64,000 nucleotides of DNA, from assembly GCF_022213065.1 (NCBI RefSeq), contig NZ_JAKLJA010000027.1, positions 1-64,000 of the forward strand. Reading direction: 5' to 3'. Both the position numbers and the translations under genes were made by a program. The notes beneath the pieces are model-generated. The model was given only the letters and a program-made list of their open reading frames with translations. It was not told the DNA's origin and made no database searches. Positions 34,501 through 40,849 of this stretch are shown here, piece by piece; the first letter of the stretch is position 1; every line of letters begins with the position of its first letter. This stretch comes from Paraburkholderia tagetis. Lineage in GTDB: Bacteria > Pseudomonadota > Gammaproteobacteria > Burkholderiales > Burkholderiaceae.

Positions 34501-37113
34501 GGTGTCTTCCTCCGCCCCCGTGCCGGACTGGATCTGGCCGCTCGTGTTCGTCAGCGCGTCGCCGCTCGCGAGCGAGACGGACGAGAGCGAGCGCACCACG
34601 CCCTGGGTGTTGTTCACGTCGCCCGCGATGATGGCGTTGATGCTTCCGAGTGCGGCCAGCACACCCGAGGTGTTGTCGAGGCTCCCGGCCTGTGCCATGA
34701 GTTGGCCCGCCGTGACGATCCGGCCGCCCACGTTCGAGAAGGCGCCGGCACCATTGCCCGGTGCAACGGTGAACAAGCCCGTTCCGGCGTGCAGGATCGC
34801 GCCGCCGTCGTTGTTCAGCATCCACGGCGCAAGCGTGAAATCCGTGCTGTTGGTTTGCAGCGTGCCGCCCGCCGAGTTGTCGAAGGTGCCGCCGATGTTC
34901 ATCCCCATCGGCGCCGCGCCGTACTGCGTGATCGTGCCGCCGTGGTTCACGAGGTTGCCTGCATTCAGCGTGAGCTGGTTCGCCTCGATGTCGCCGCTGG
35001 TGTTGTCGAGCGTGCTGGCGGTCGAAATCGCGAGGTTCGGGGCGACGATCGCACCACCGCTGTTCGTCATCGAACCGGCATGGATCGTTGCGTTCGAACC
35101 TGCGCCAAGCTGGCCGCCATCGTTCGTGAGCGCGCCGCCCGTCACGCTCAGGTTGGTGTTCGACAGCAGTTTGCCGCTGGTGTTGTCCAGCGCGCCGCTT
35201 GCCGTAGCCGTGAGCGCGTCGCCTGCTGTTACCGAGCCGGCGTTGTTCAGGTTCGCTGCACTGAGCGCCGCGCTGTGGAGTGCGCTGAACTGACCCAGGT
35301 TCGTAAAGGTGTACGCGGTGGCCTGCACGTTGCCGTTACCGCCGATCACACCGCCAATGCCGTTGAGCAGCGTGCCCGTGATGCCCAGGCTCAGGCTGTC
35401 GCCGTTCAGTGACGTGATACGGCCCGCCGTGTTGTCCAGCGAGGCGGCGTAGAGCGCGAAGCCGGCCGCGCTCTGCATCGTCCCCTGATGGTTCGCCACA
35501 GCGCCGCCGCGTACCTGCATCGCGCCCTGCGAAACGAACGTGCCGCCCTGATTGGACAGGTCGCCGGCTGCCGTGGCAGTGAGCGGCCCTTGTGCCGACA
35601 CGTTGCCGCCCTGGTTCGAGAGGCGCCCCGCGTCGAGCGCGACGCTGCCGCCCGTAACCGTGCCGTGGTCGTTGACGAGCGCGCCTGCGGCCTGTGCGTT
35701 CACCGCCCCTTGGGCGCTCGTGCGCGCACCGGAGAGCTTCAGGTCGCCCGCATTCGCGTTGAGCGCGAGGTTGCCGTTCGCCGCTGTCTCGCTGCCTGCA
35801 AGATTGACCGCTGCGCCGGTCAGCGCGGCATCGCCCCCGGCAATGTTCTGGCCCGTGGCCGAGAGCGCGCCCGACGAAACGACATTGAGGTTCGCGTCCC
35901 GCGTCACGACGCCGTCGCTGTTCACGCCCGAAGCGAGCGTGCCGCTCGACGCGACGCTGCCCGCATTGACGTTCGTGTTCTGCTGCGCGGCAAGCGTGCC
36001 GCTGTTCGCGAGCGCGCCGTCCGTGCTCGCGCTGAGACTTTGCTGCGCGTAGGTCGTGCCGCTGTTGTCGATGCCATCGCGTGCCGAAGCACCGATGTTG
36101 CCGCTGGCCCGGGTTTGTCCCGCGAGCACGAGCTTGCCCTCTGTGGTCAGTACGAGATCGCCTGCATTCGCAGCCACGACGCCCTTGAGCGACACCCCGA
36201 CGCCCAATTCCGTGCCGGCCAGGAAAATACGGTTCGCGTACATGCCGCCGAGATTGCTGACGTCGATGGAGACGACCGGCGCGGGACCCTCGCCGGCAAT
36301 CGCGGTTGCTGCGAGCGTGTCGTGATCGACGCGGTTCGCGCCCGCCACGATGTTCAGGTTCTTCGCGTAGATGGCGGCATTGGCTTGCACGGCGCGCGCC
36401 AGCAGATCCACCTGATCGACATTCGACGCATTCAGGCCCGCGCCATTGACCGTGATGTTGCCGCCGCTCACGTTGAAACCGGAGAGCGAACCGTCCGCCG
36501 CATAGTTCGGCGTGCCCGTGGTGAGAATGGCGCGCGACGTATTGATGAATCCGCCGCCGTTCACCGAGATTCCCGAGGGATTCGCGATGACCACTTCGGC
36601 GCGCTGCCCCGCGACTTCGAGATGCCCATTCAATTGCGACGCGGCCGGACTGTTGACCTGGTTGACGATGACTCTGGCCGCCTGACCCGGACCGAAATTC
36701 GGGTTGCCGTTGATCGTGCCCGCCTGCTGCGTCTGCACGATGGTGGGCGAGTTGTTCAGAATCGCGCCGCGCGACTGAACATCGAAACGGCTATACGTGT
36801 TGACTGAAACACCGGCCCCGGAAGGCCGGTTGATGTTGATTTGATCGAGCCCGTTCTGCGTCTGGATGACGTTGGGTGCATGCGTACCACCCATGACGAT
36901 CTGTGCAACGCAGAGCACCGGCAGTGCACCGAGCAGGGCGAGCGCAGCAAACGCAATCTGCCTTAACGTGAACAGTGCGCGGGAGTGAGCAATAGGGCGC
37001 ACGCGCGTGCGCGTCGGGCCGGCGGCCATTCCCGCGAACGTCGCCGTTTCCTCGACGGCAATGAGCATGCCCCGCGTCTTGCTGAATACGAGGCGATGAA
37101 GATTCCTGTTCAT
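28528..37113 (-). CDS. cdiA: CdiA/FhaB-type contact-dependent toxin exoprotein
   Basis: 2861 residues. An ESPR extended signal (MNRNLHRLVFSKTRGMLIAV) is followed by a TPS/haemagglutination-activity domain (about 70-210), long FHA-1 repeats, a Cys-containing non-repeat segment (about 1170-1470; CTSVYLPAC) where CDI proteins keep the receptor-binding region, FHA-2 repeats to about 2460, and an Ala/Gly-rich pre-toxin. NADLYN at about 2639-2644 fits the Burkholderia N-x-(E/Q)-LYN toxin boundary with Asp in place of Glu/Gln. The last 70 residues (HAFDRMQDRGLTPSVIQNTIENG) look like DUF4258, found at ends of polymorphic toxins, possibly RNases. No tpsB/cdiB gene is in the window. Start ATG 37113, with AAGG upstream. 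Confidence 0.9.
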   Translation of the reverse strand: MNRNLHRLVFSKTRGMLIAVEETATFAGMAAGPTRTRVRPIAHSRALFTLRQIAFAALALLGALPVLCVAQIVMGGTHAPNVIQTQNGLDQININRPSGAGVSVNTYSRFDVQSRGAILNNSPTIVQTQQAGTINGNPNFGPGQAARVIVNQVNSPAASQLNGHLEVAGQRAEVVIANPSGISVNGGGFINTSRAILTTGTPNYAADGSLSGFNVSGGNITVNGAGLNASNVDQVDLLARAVQANAAIYAKNLNIVAGANRVDHDTLAATAIAGEGPAPVVSIDVSNLGGMYANRIFLAGTELGVGVSLKGVVAANAGDLVLTTEGKLVLAGQTRASGNIGASARDGIDNSGTTYAQQSLSASTDGALANSGTLAAQQNTNVNAGSVASSGTLASGVNSDGVVTRDANLNVVSSGALSATGQNIAGGDAALTGAAVNLAGSETAANGNLALNANAGDLKLSGARTSAQGAVNAQAAGALVNDHGTVTGGSVALDAGRLSNQGGNVSAQGPLTATAAGDLSNQGGTFVSQGAMQVRGGAVANHQGTMQSAAGFALYAASLDNTAGRITSLNGDSLSLGITGTLLNGIGGVIGGNGNVQATAYTFTNLGQFSALHSAALSAANLNNAGSVTAGDALTATASGALDNTSGKLLSNTNLSVTGGALTNDGGQLGAGSNATIHAGSMTNSGGAIVAPNLAISTASTLDNTSGDIEANQLTLNAGNLVNHGGTITQYGAAPMGMNIGGTFDNSAGGTLQTNSTDFTLAPWMLNNDGGAILHAGTGLFTVAPGNGAGAFSNVGGRIVTAGQLMAQAGSLDNTSGVLAALGSINAIIAGDVNNTQGVVRSLSSVSLASGDALTNTSGQIQSGTGAEEDTSTLTVQAASIDNTAGVIGNLGTGDATVQGGSALVNSGGQITGNGKVGVSASALVNTQGGQISGANVAVRDDTLDNASGAIGNVAGSNGDVTVTATGAIDNTGGQMGATHDLAVSAATLTGGGTYSAAHDVAISMQGDFAPTPDVQFNAGHDLTFTLPGTFTNAARLEAANNLGINAGDIVNSGTMMAGGTLGTHSNTLQNTGVIVGGSVSLNATQTLSNLGPTALIGATDSDGTLELLANDIENRDDTTATGTQATTAIYGLGKVVLAGGKDANGSYTNASLIRNQSALIESAGDMALHADQVTNTRRVMTTTGFNQTVDPALLEQPGISLSGCTSVYLPACSGQQAPWNIPGDPDAIGGVYIEPPHGGQWNSGYQFTTYTGVAVANLIAGISPQAQIVAGGNLDASNVGLFQNHWSAVAAAGDIAAPTMLDQNSWQGQAAPGVQVTYSGYYHYNNYDNTEHDWTLPFGTAPFIGSRPGGYTQAAPADIRHYALPAYESSFVAGGTLSGTGISIDNTAGNAGIPSLGLAAGQSLSGVDVGALSGNADGTKSGATSVQGNASPVNPVIASATAVNVLANLTIPQGGLFTPATAPGAPYLIETNPAFTNQKAFISSDYYLQQLGLNPQTTAKRLGDGFYEQQLVRNQITSLTGKAVLGPYTDLQSVYPSLLAAGAALSQSLDLPLGMSLSSDQVARLTGNVIIMQTQIVDGQSVLVPVVYLAKTSQQNMNGPLITATDIDLRNAQTFTNSGTVQAANSLTIDGRSIDNVFGTLQSGGLMSLTTAGNVDLTSAKVSAGSLALNAGGNLILDTATRTLNQISPTGATRVTTTLGPMASLNVAGDATIVTGGNFEQHAASLNVGGNLGMAVGGNYVIGTVQTGEHKVVERANGASDTDVNSVTGSSVNVGGVSMIGVGGDLMASGASLNLGGGGTIAAKGNVTLDAAKATSTIDSNSSGSDSHGSYSESMHRADDALTATTLNAGDSLAVVSGHDINVTGSAINLDRGTATLAATGDVNIGAATETHVDNSQEQHRHSNVVSGKEVSNSRDTTTTFSQGSTISADGVSISSGNDINVKGSTVVGTNDVSLAAVHDVNITTTQNAMQSSGSHQEKESGLGTSGLTVTIGSSKMATTDQASSVTNNASAVGSLNGNLSIQAGNTLHVTGSDLVAGGNVTGMASNVIIDAATDTAQRSQTQTSHSSGLSIGLSGSVGDAINNAYAQGKAIGHSASSGNDRAAVLHAIAAGGDALFAGMGAKGLMDGASGPKAPSIGVQVSVGSSSSRSDSSESQTTNRGSNVSAGGTAAFVATGDGTPGSGNVSIAGSNVSANDVLLAARNQVNVVNTTDTDSTRSSNSSNSASAGVSFGTQGFGVSAAMSNAHGDANSDAAIQNASHVNAANSTTIISGGDTNITGSQVNGKQVIADVGGNLNISSVQDTTTSAAHQSSVGGGFSISTTGGSASVTAQKGHADGDYAQVNEQAGINAGDGGFDINVKGNTGLTGAVISSTADAKKNSLSTGTLTFSDIENHSHYSANSAGISAGAGVGNTGKATGPGSVSGSGGGIPMAQNESGDQSATTRSAISAGTIDITSQAAQTQDIASLSRDMESTNGRVDKTPDVNTILNQQADTIQAAQAAGQVVAQGIAAYANDKRDTAQKAADAAKASGDVDAYNAAMADVKSWDEGGNSRAALHVAGGALIGGLGGGNAFGAIGGAAGAGVAAWAAGDLNRLANGTRDALGGGDAAQLAGNVAANILAGGMGALVGGGAGAFAASNADLYNRSTGNGDGQGSTANSALGWIGDQLASAGRGAQNLANQFAVLVNANGPQGPYVSPDDLNGPGGNSKPPATGGSAVPVAVCVPPVCTVVPATTPGTPGYAPGNATLSSGRDDAQASNSGDSEASLPMGSKSNQFNQPKNPSYQPTRNTPGAVDRTDYAGHAFDRMQDRGLTPSVIQNTIENGVPTPSRGGTTVFYDSVNNVSVVTNSEGKVITVKYGK

Positions 37114-37306
37114 CCACGGCCTTAGTTATGCTTATTTTTAACGGCCTATAACCTAGCGCTACGCAGCGGCCCTGTGATGCAAAGAGGCGCCAGAAACAAC
37201 GGATTAACTCAAATCGGATTTGTCTGATCGAGTATGCCCAGAAAATCGCGTAACTCACGCGGGCAATTTTTCGCCCGGGAAAAAAGCCCGCTTCGCCGGC
37301 ACATAT

Positions 37307-38125
37307 TCACTCCTCCCGCCGCGTCCTCGCGCGCTGCAACGTAACGTTCTGCGGGCTCCCCGCCCATACCGCCAGCGCCGAATAATTATCGGCATTCGGC
37401 GCGCTGCCCGAATGGCGCATCGCCTCGTGCTCGATCAGCAGCGCCCAGTCGTCGACGGTATGCACGATGCGCAGCCGGTCTTCCAGCGCCTCTTGTGCAA
37501 CGGTCTGCCAGAGCCCGTCGGTGCATAGCAGAAACACGTCGCCGTCTTCGAGCGCGTGCGGCGGGCTGATCGCGGGCGCGATCGGTCCGCGCATGCCTAG
37601 CGCCATATGCAGCCAGCCGGGATTGACGCCTTCGCTGGGCAGTCCCGCATCCAGCAACTGCTGCCGCACGCTATGGTCGCGCGTGCGTTCGATCAGCGCG
37701 CCGCGTGCGAAGCGGTAGAGCCGGCTGTCGCCAAGATGGGCCCATTGCGCGATGTTGTGCCGCCGGTCGATGAAGAGCGCGATCACCGTCGCGCTCATGC
37801 GGCCGCGTTCGCGCTCGCGCTGCTGGCTCGCGAGTATCGCGCCGTGCGCTTCCTCGATGCAGGCCAGCAAGGTTTCGCCGAGCGCGGGCTCGCGGATTGG
37901 GGCGCGGAATGGCTCGCGGATTGGGGCGAGGGTTGGGCCACTGCGTTGCGCCCGCTCCAGGATCCGCTCGACGGCGCAGCGCGCGGCGACCTCGCTGCCG
38001 GGCTCGCCCGAGACGCCATCGCTCACGACGAAGCACGCGTAGTCGTCCGAGATCGTGTAGCCGAGTGCGTCCTGATTGCTGTCCCGCGTGCCCGTGCACG
38101 AGAACTGGGCGCACGAGAGGTTCAT
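37307..38125 (-). CDS. pppA: PP2C-family protein phosphatase (T6SS)
   Basis: 272 residues. Metal-binding PP2C motifs are all present: DSNQDAL, VSDGVSG, GDSRLYR, LLCTDGLW and DNYSALAV. It is the phosphatase partner of the PpkA kinase (here at 48354) in threonine-phosphorylation control of T6SS, as in Pseudomonas H1-T6SS. Between residues 68 and 80 is a short Ile-Arg-Glu-Pro repeat not typical of the family. It overlaps the tagH/fha gene by ATGA and is the last gene of the left arm. Downstream (37259-37291) is a GCGGGC/GCCCGC hairpin that may end its message. Confidence 0.88.
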   Translation of the reverse strand: MNLSCAQFSCTGTRDSNQDALGYTISDDYACFVVSDGVSGEPGSEVAARCAVERILERAQRSGPTLAPIREPFRAPIREPALGETLLACIEEAHGAILASQQRERERGRMSATVIALFIDRRHNIAQWAHLGDSRLYRFARGALIERTRDHSVRQQLLDAGLPSEGVNPGWLHMALGMRGPIAPAISPPHALEDGDVFLLCTDGLWQTVAQEALEDRLRIVHTVDDWALLIEHEAMRHSGSAPNADNYSALAVWAGSPQNVTLQRARTRREE

Positions 38126-39561
38126 GCGTCGCCTGCGCGCGCCGGGCGGCGTCGCTCGTGATAGCTCCTCACTTCCTCATCGTAGGCGCGCAGGAAGGAC
38201 CGGCCGAACACCGCGCTGAAGTCGTCCTCGACCGCGAGCATCGTCTCGTGGTGCATGCGTTCGTAGCGGTTCCACAGGCGTAGCTTGCGCAGCACCGGCA
38301 GGAGCGCTTCGTAGCGGCCCGGGGCATCGCGTTCGGCCAGGCGCTCGGGTGAGAAGCGCAGCAGCACGTCGTTCAGCGCGGCGCGCATGCCCGCGACCAT
38401 GGCGATCTGATGCGCCTGCAAGTCGTGGAACGCGTCCTCGACGGCGCCAGGCGGCGTCATGAAGCCGGGAAACGGCAGGCCGAACATCTGGCGCAGCGCC
38501 GCGCTGCCATCGGGCAGCAGCTTCAGCGGATTGTTCTCGCGATCGAGCAGCACGGTCATGTCGGCCTTCACTTCGCGCTTGAGGATGCTGCGCGAGGAGA
38601 GCAGTTCGACCGTGCCGTTCGCGAAGAGCGCCAGCAATTGGCCCGCGGTGTGCAACTGTTCCGTCCGCCAGTCGCAGGTGGCCTTGTCGAGGCCCGCGCC
38701 GCGCAGGAATGCGCAAAGCAGTGCATCGGCGGAATCGGGCGCGCAAGGGGGCGTTTGCGCATCGGTGCGCGTTGGTGTGGCGGTGGCGCTTGCTGCTTCC
38801 ATTGGTGTTGGTGTCGGCGTTGGCGTTGGCGGGTTCGCTGTGCTCGCGTCGTGCTTGCCGGCCGCGAATGTCTGTTCGTATGCACTTGGCTGAGGTGGAC
38901 GCGCAGGAAACTCGCGCTCCGTTTCGTTTCTTGCGCGATTTGCGAATGTGGTTGCGTGCGCATCTACATTGGGTGTTTGCGCCGATGCCTGGGTTGAGGC
39001 TGGGCTCGCGAATTCCGCCGCGTCGCCGCGCGGGCGCGCGAAGAGCGCGAGCGGATCGGTAGGGATGGGCGGCACGCTTTCCCTGGGCGGGGCGCGGCCC
39101 GCGCTTTCGCTCGCGTGCGAGGGCGCGGAAGCCTTCTGCGCGACATGCGCCGAGTGTGCTGCTTGTGCCGGGTGTGCCGCTTGTGCCGCTTGTGCCGCTT
39201 GTGCCGCTTGTGCTGCTTGTGCTGCTTGTGCCATCTCCGCCACGCCAACGTCGCCGTCTTGCGCGCGCAGCACATATGGCCCGATGCGAATCGCGTCGCC
39301 CGACGCCAGCGCATGTTCCTCGGTGTATTCGAGCGGCGTGTCGTTGATCTCCACCACCGACACGCTGCTCAAGTTTTTCAGCACGCAATGCTCGCCGTCG
39401 ATTTGCAGCAGGGCTTGCAGGCGCGAGACCTGACGCGTTTCGTCGGGCAGCACCATCTGGTTGTCGGCATTGCGTCCGATCGTGCCGCCCGGCGCATGGA
39501 ACACCACGCTGGTTTCGGTGCGGACCGGTTCTCCTGCGTACTCGATGACGGTCAATTGCAT
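38122..39561 (-). CDS. tagH: T6SS FHA-domain protein TagH
   Basis: 479 residues. An N-terminal FHA domain (TIGRNADNQMVLPDETRQVSRLQA, residues about 25-95) reads phosphothreonine. A long Ala/Gln- and Pro/Thr-rich linker follows and includes an AQA tandem repeat. The C-terminal region (about 280-470) is the conserved T6SS FHA C-domain (LLCAFLRGAGLDKATCDWRTEQLH, FGRSFLRAYDEEVR). FHA proteins are the targets of PpkA phosphorylation and trigger assembly. First in the left arm after tssQ, overlaps pppA by ATGA. Confidence 0.88.
   Translation of the reverse strand: MQLTVIEYAGEPVRTETSVVFHAPGGTIGRNADNQMVLPDETRQVSRLQALLQIDGEHCVLKNLSSVSVVEINDTPLEYTEEHALASGDAIRIGPYVLRAQDGDVGVAEMAQAAQAAQAAQAAQAAQAAHPAQAAHSAHVAQKASAPSHASESAGRAPPRESVPPIPTDPLALFARPRGDAAEFASPASTQASAQTPNVDAHATTFANRARNETEREFPARPPQPSAYEQTFAAGKHDASTANPPTPTPTPTPMEAASATATPTRTDAQTPPCAPDSADALLCAFLRGAGLDKATCDWRTEQLHTAGQLLALFANGTVELLSSRSILKREVKADMTVLLDRENNPLKLLPDGSAALRQMFGLPFPGFMTPPGAVEDAFHDLQAHQIAMVAGMRAALNDVLLRFSPERLAERDAPGRYEALLPVLRKLRLWNRYERMHHETMLAVEDDFSAVFGRSFLRAYDEEVRSYHERRRPARAGDA
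39160..39232. repeat. 9-bp tandem repeat in tagH
   Basis: About eight 9-bp units of TGTGCCGCT or TGTGCTGCT on the + strand, encoding the linker tract AQAAQAAQAAQ in the leftward tagH gene. Stays in frame. Confidence 0.75.
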
Positions 39562-39618
39562 GATGCGGACTGACTCACTGAATAACGGATAAAAGGCACT
39601 CGCGACGCATACGGCCCG

Positions 39619-40053
39619 TCAGGACGGCGCGACCTTGCGGCGGGCCGCGTCGAACGCGGGGCCCCAGACGGGGTGACCCTTCTCCGCGGCGGAAAGTTCG
39701 AAATGCGGGTCGAGCCGCAGGATCGCCTCGAACTCGGCGCGGCATTGGGCGACGCGGTTCGTCACGCAGTAGCTGAACGCCATTAGCTTGTGCGCTTCGA
39801 TCTGGGTGGCGCGGTCGCCGTCTTCCACGGCGTTGCTGTTGCGTAGCAACTGGATGGTGCGCGAGTAGTCGCCCGCCACATACGCGTCGTGTGCGGCCGC
39901 AACGGTATTCGCGGCGGCGCGCTGCGTGGGCGAGAGGCTGCTGCAACCGCCCGCTGTAATGAGCGCTCCAACGAGCACCAGTAAAAATGCGCCGCCCAAG
40001 GCGGCTGACGCGCAATTCACACGTAACAAATTCCAGCGTATCGGCCAATTCAT
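39619..40053 (-). CDS. tssQ: TssQ-family T6SS-associated lipoprotein
   Basis: 144 residues. A signal peptide ends in a lipobox-like ITAGGC, followed by helical TPR-like repeats (AAANTVAAAHDAYVAGDYSRTIQLLR, QIEAHKLMAFSYCVTNRVAQC). The TssQ family occurs in Burkholderia-type T6SS clusters next to tssJ and is thought to help the envelope complex. It is first in the left arm, divergent from tssJ with a 259-bp AT-richer gap between them. Role inferred from neighbourhood. Confidence 0.7.
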   Translation of the reverse strand: MNWPIRWNLLRVNCASAALGGAFLLVLVGALITAGGCSSLSPTQRAAANTVAAAHDAYVAGDYSRTIQLLRNSNAVEDGDRATQIEAHKLMAFSYCVTNRVAQCRAEFEAILRLDPHFELSAAEKGHPVWGPAFDAARRKVAPS

Positions 40054-40082
40054 TGTCGGCTATCCAGTATTTATTTCTTCAT

Positions 40083-40113
40083 TCAAGCCTGTAATGTAAT
40101 TACTACGGCTTGA
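40083..40113. promoter_or_regulatory. Nested dyad in the tssQ-tssJ divergent promoter region
   Basis: TCAAGCC...GGCTTGA around a second GTAAT-N3-ATTAC repeat, 30 bases upstream of the tssQ start. The 40054-40312 gap is AT-rich compared with neighbours and is the only promoter space between the two T6SS arms, so the dyad may be an operator. No factor identified. Confidence 0.45.
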
Positions 40114-40312
40114 GGAATTTATTTATAGAGTGCGTATTCGGAGAGCGTTGCGGTAAGGAATCGTACGAACTATAGTCTAGTCACCTGATTTTTCCTCATA
40201 TTAATTGTTACCCGTGAGACACCCCCTGCTTGCAGCACGAAGAGGGGCGGGGCGTGTTCGTGCCTGTGCATGAGCAACGTGTTTTCGCGCTGAATCAGAG
40301 GGTTAGCACGGT

Positions 40313-40849
40313 ATGTACGAAGCGCCAATTAAGCGCGTGCTTCAACTGCGCGCCGGGATTTATTTTGCATTTTTATTATTATGCGGATGCGCATCGACGG
40401 AGAAAGATTTACCGGTGCCATATTCGGTCACATTTCAGGTGGCGGCCGACGCCAATCGCGATTCTCAAAACCGTTCCGTGCCCATAGCGTTGCAAACGTT
40501 TCAGCTAAAATCCGGCAATAATTTCAGCCGCGCCGATTATTTCTCGTTGCAAAGCAAGCCCGAAGATGCGCTGGGCGCGGAGCTGGCGGGCACCGAGCGC
40601 ATCGTTCTGCGTCCGGGCGAGTCGCGCACGATTCACTATTCGGGCGGCGAGTCGGTGCGCGCGCTCGGTGTCGTGGCGGGCTATCGCAAGCTCGAAAAGC
40701 GCCGCTGGAAAATCGTCGTGGCGCTGCCGCCGCCCGCGAGCACCAACCTCTTCAAGTTCTGGCAGGGCAAGCCCTCCGAGGTGCGTTACGTGATCGCGGT
40801 GCAGGGCGACGGACTCGTCGCCACGCCAAACGCCGGTGACGCTCAATGA
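40313..40849 (+). CDS. tssJ: T6SS outer-membrane lipoprotein TssJ
   Basis: 178 residues. A lipobox ending LLCGC (Cys26) and the transthyretin-like TssJ fold: SVTFQVAADANRDSQNRSVPIALQTFQL, FSRADYFSL, LRPGESRTIHYS and ALGVVAGYRKLEKRRWKIVV. TssJ anchors TssL/TssM to the outer membrane. First gene of the right arm; overlaps tssK by ATGA. The ATG at 40313 has a weak AGGG. Confidence 0.92.
   Translation: MYEAPIKRVLQLRAGIYFAFLLLCGCASTEKDLPVPYSVTFQVAADANRDSQNRSVPIALQTFQLKSGNNFSRADYFSLQSKPEDALGAELAGTERIVLRPGESRTIHYSGGESVRALGVVAGYRKLEKRRWKIVVALPPPASTNLFKFWQGKPSEVRYVIAVQGDGLVATPNAGDAQ

Noticed and set aside
28836..36807. Long open frames opposite cdiA (for example 31534-33075, 33115-35412, 35488-36807)
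   Set aside because: They are rich in Arg, Ala and His with no domains, and mirror the codon bias of the cdiA strand. The cdiA frame itself shows clear ESPR, TPS and FHA sequence.
37259..37291. A clear terminator for pppA
   Set aside because: There is a GCGGGC/GCCCGC hairpin, but the T-runs are inside the loop rather than after the stem on either strand, so I mention it only with pppA.
40200..40265. Possible sigma-54 promoter (GAGACACCCCCTGCTTGCAGC) before tssJ
   Set aside because: The -12 part is near TTGCA, but the -24 GG is missing and the spacing is not convincing.
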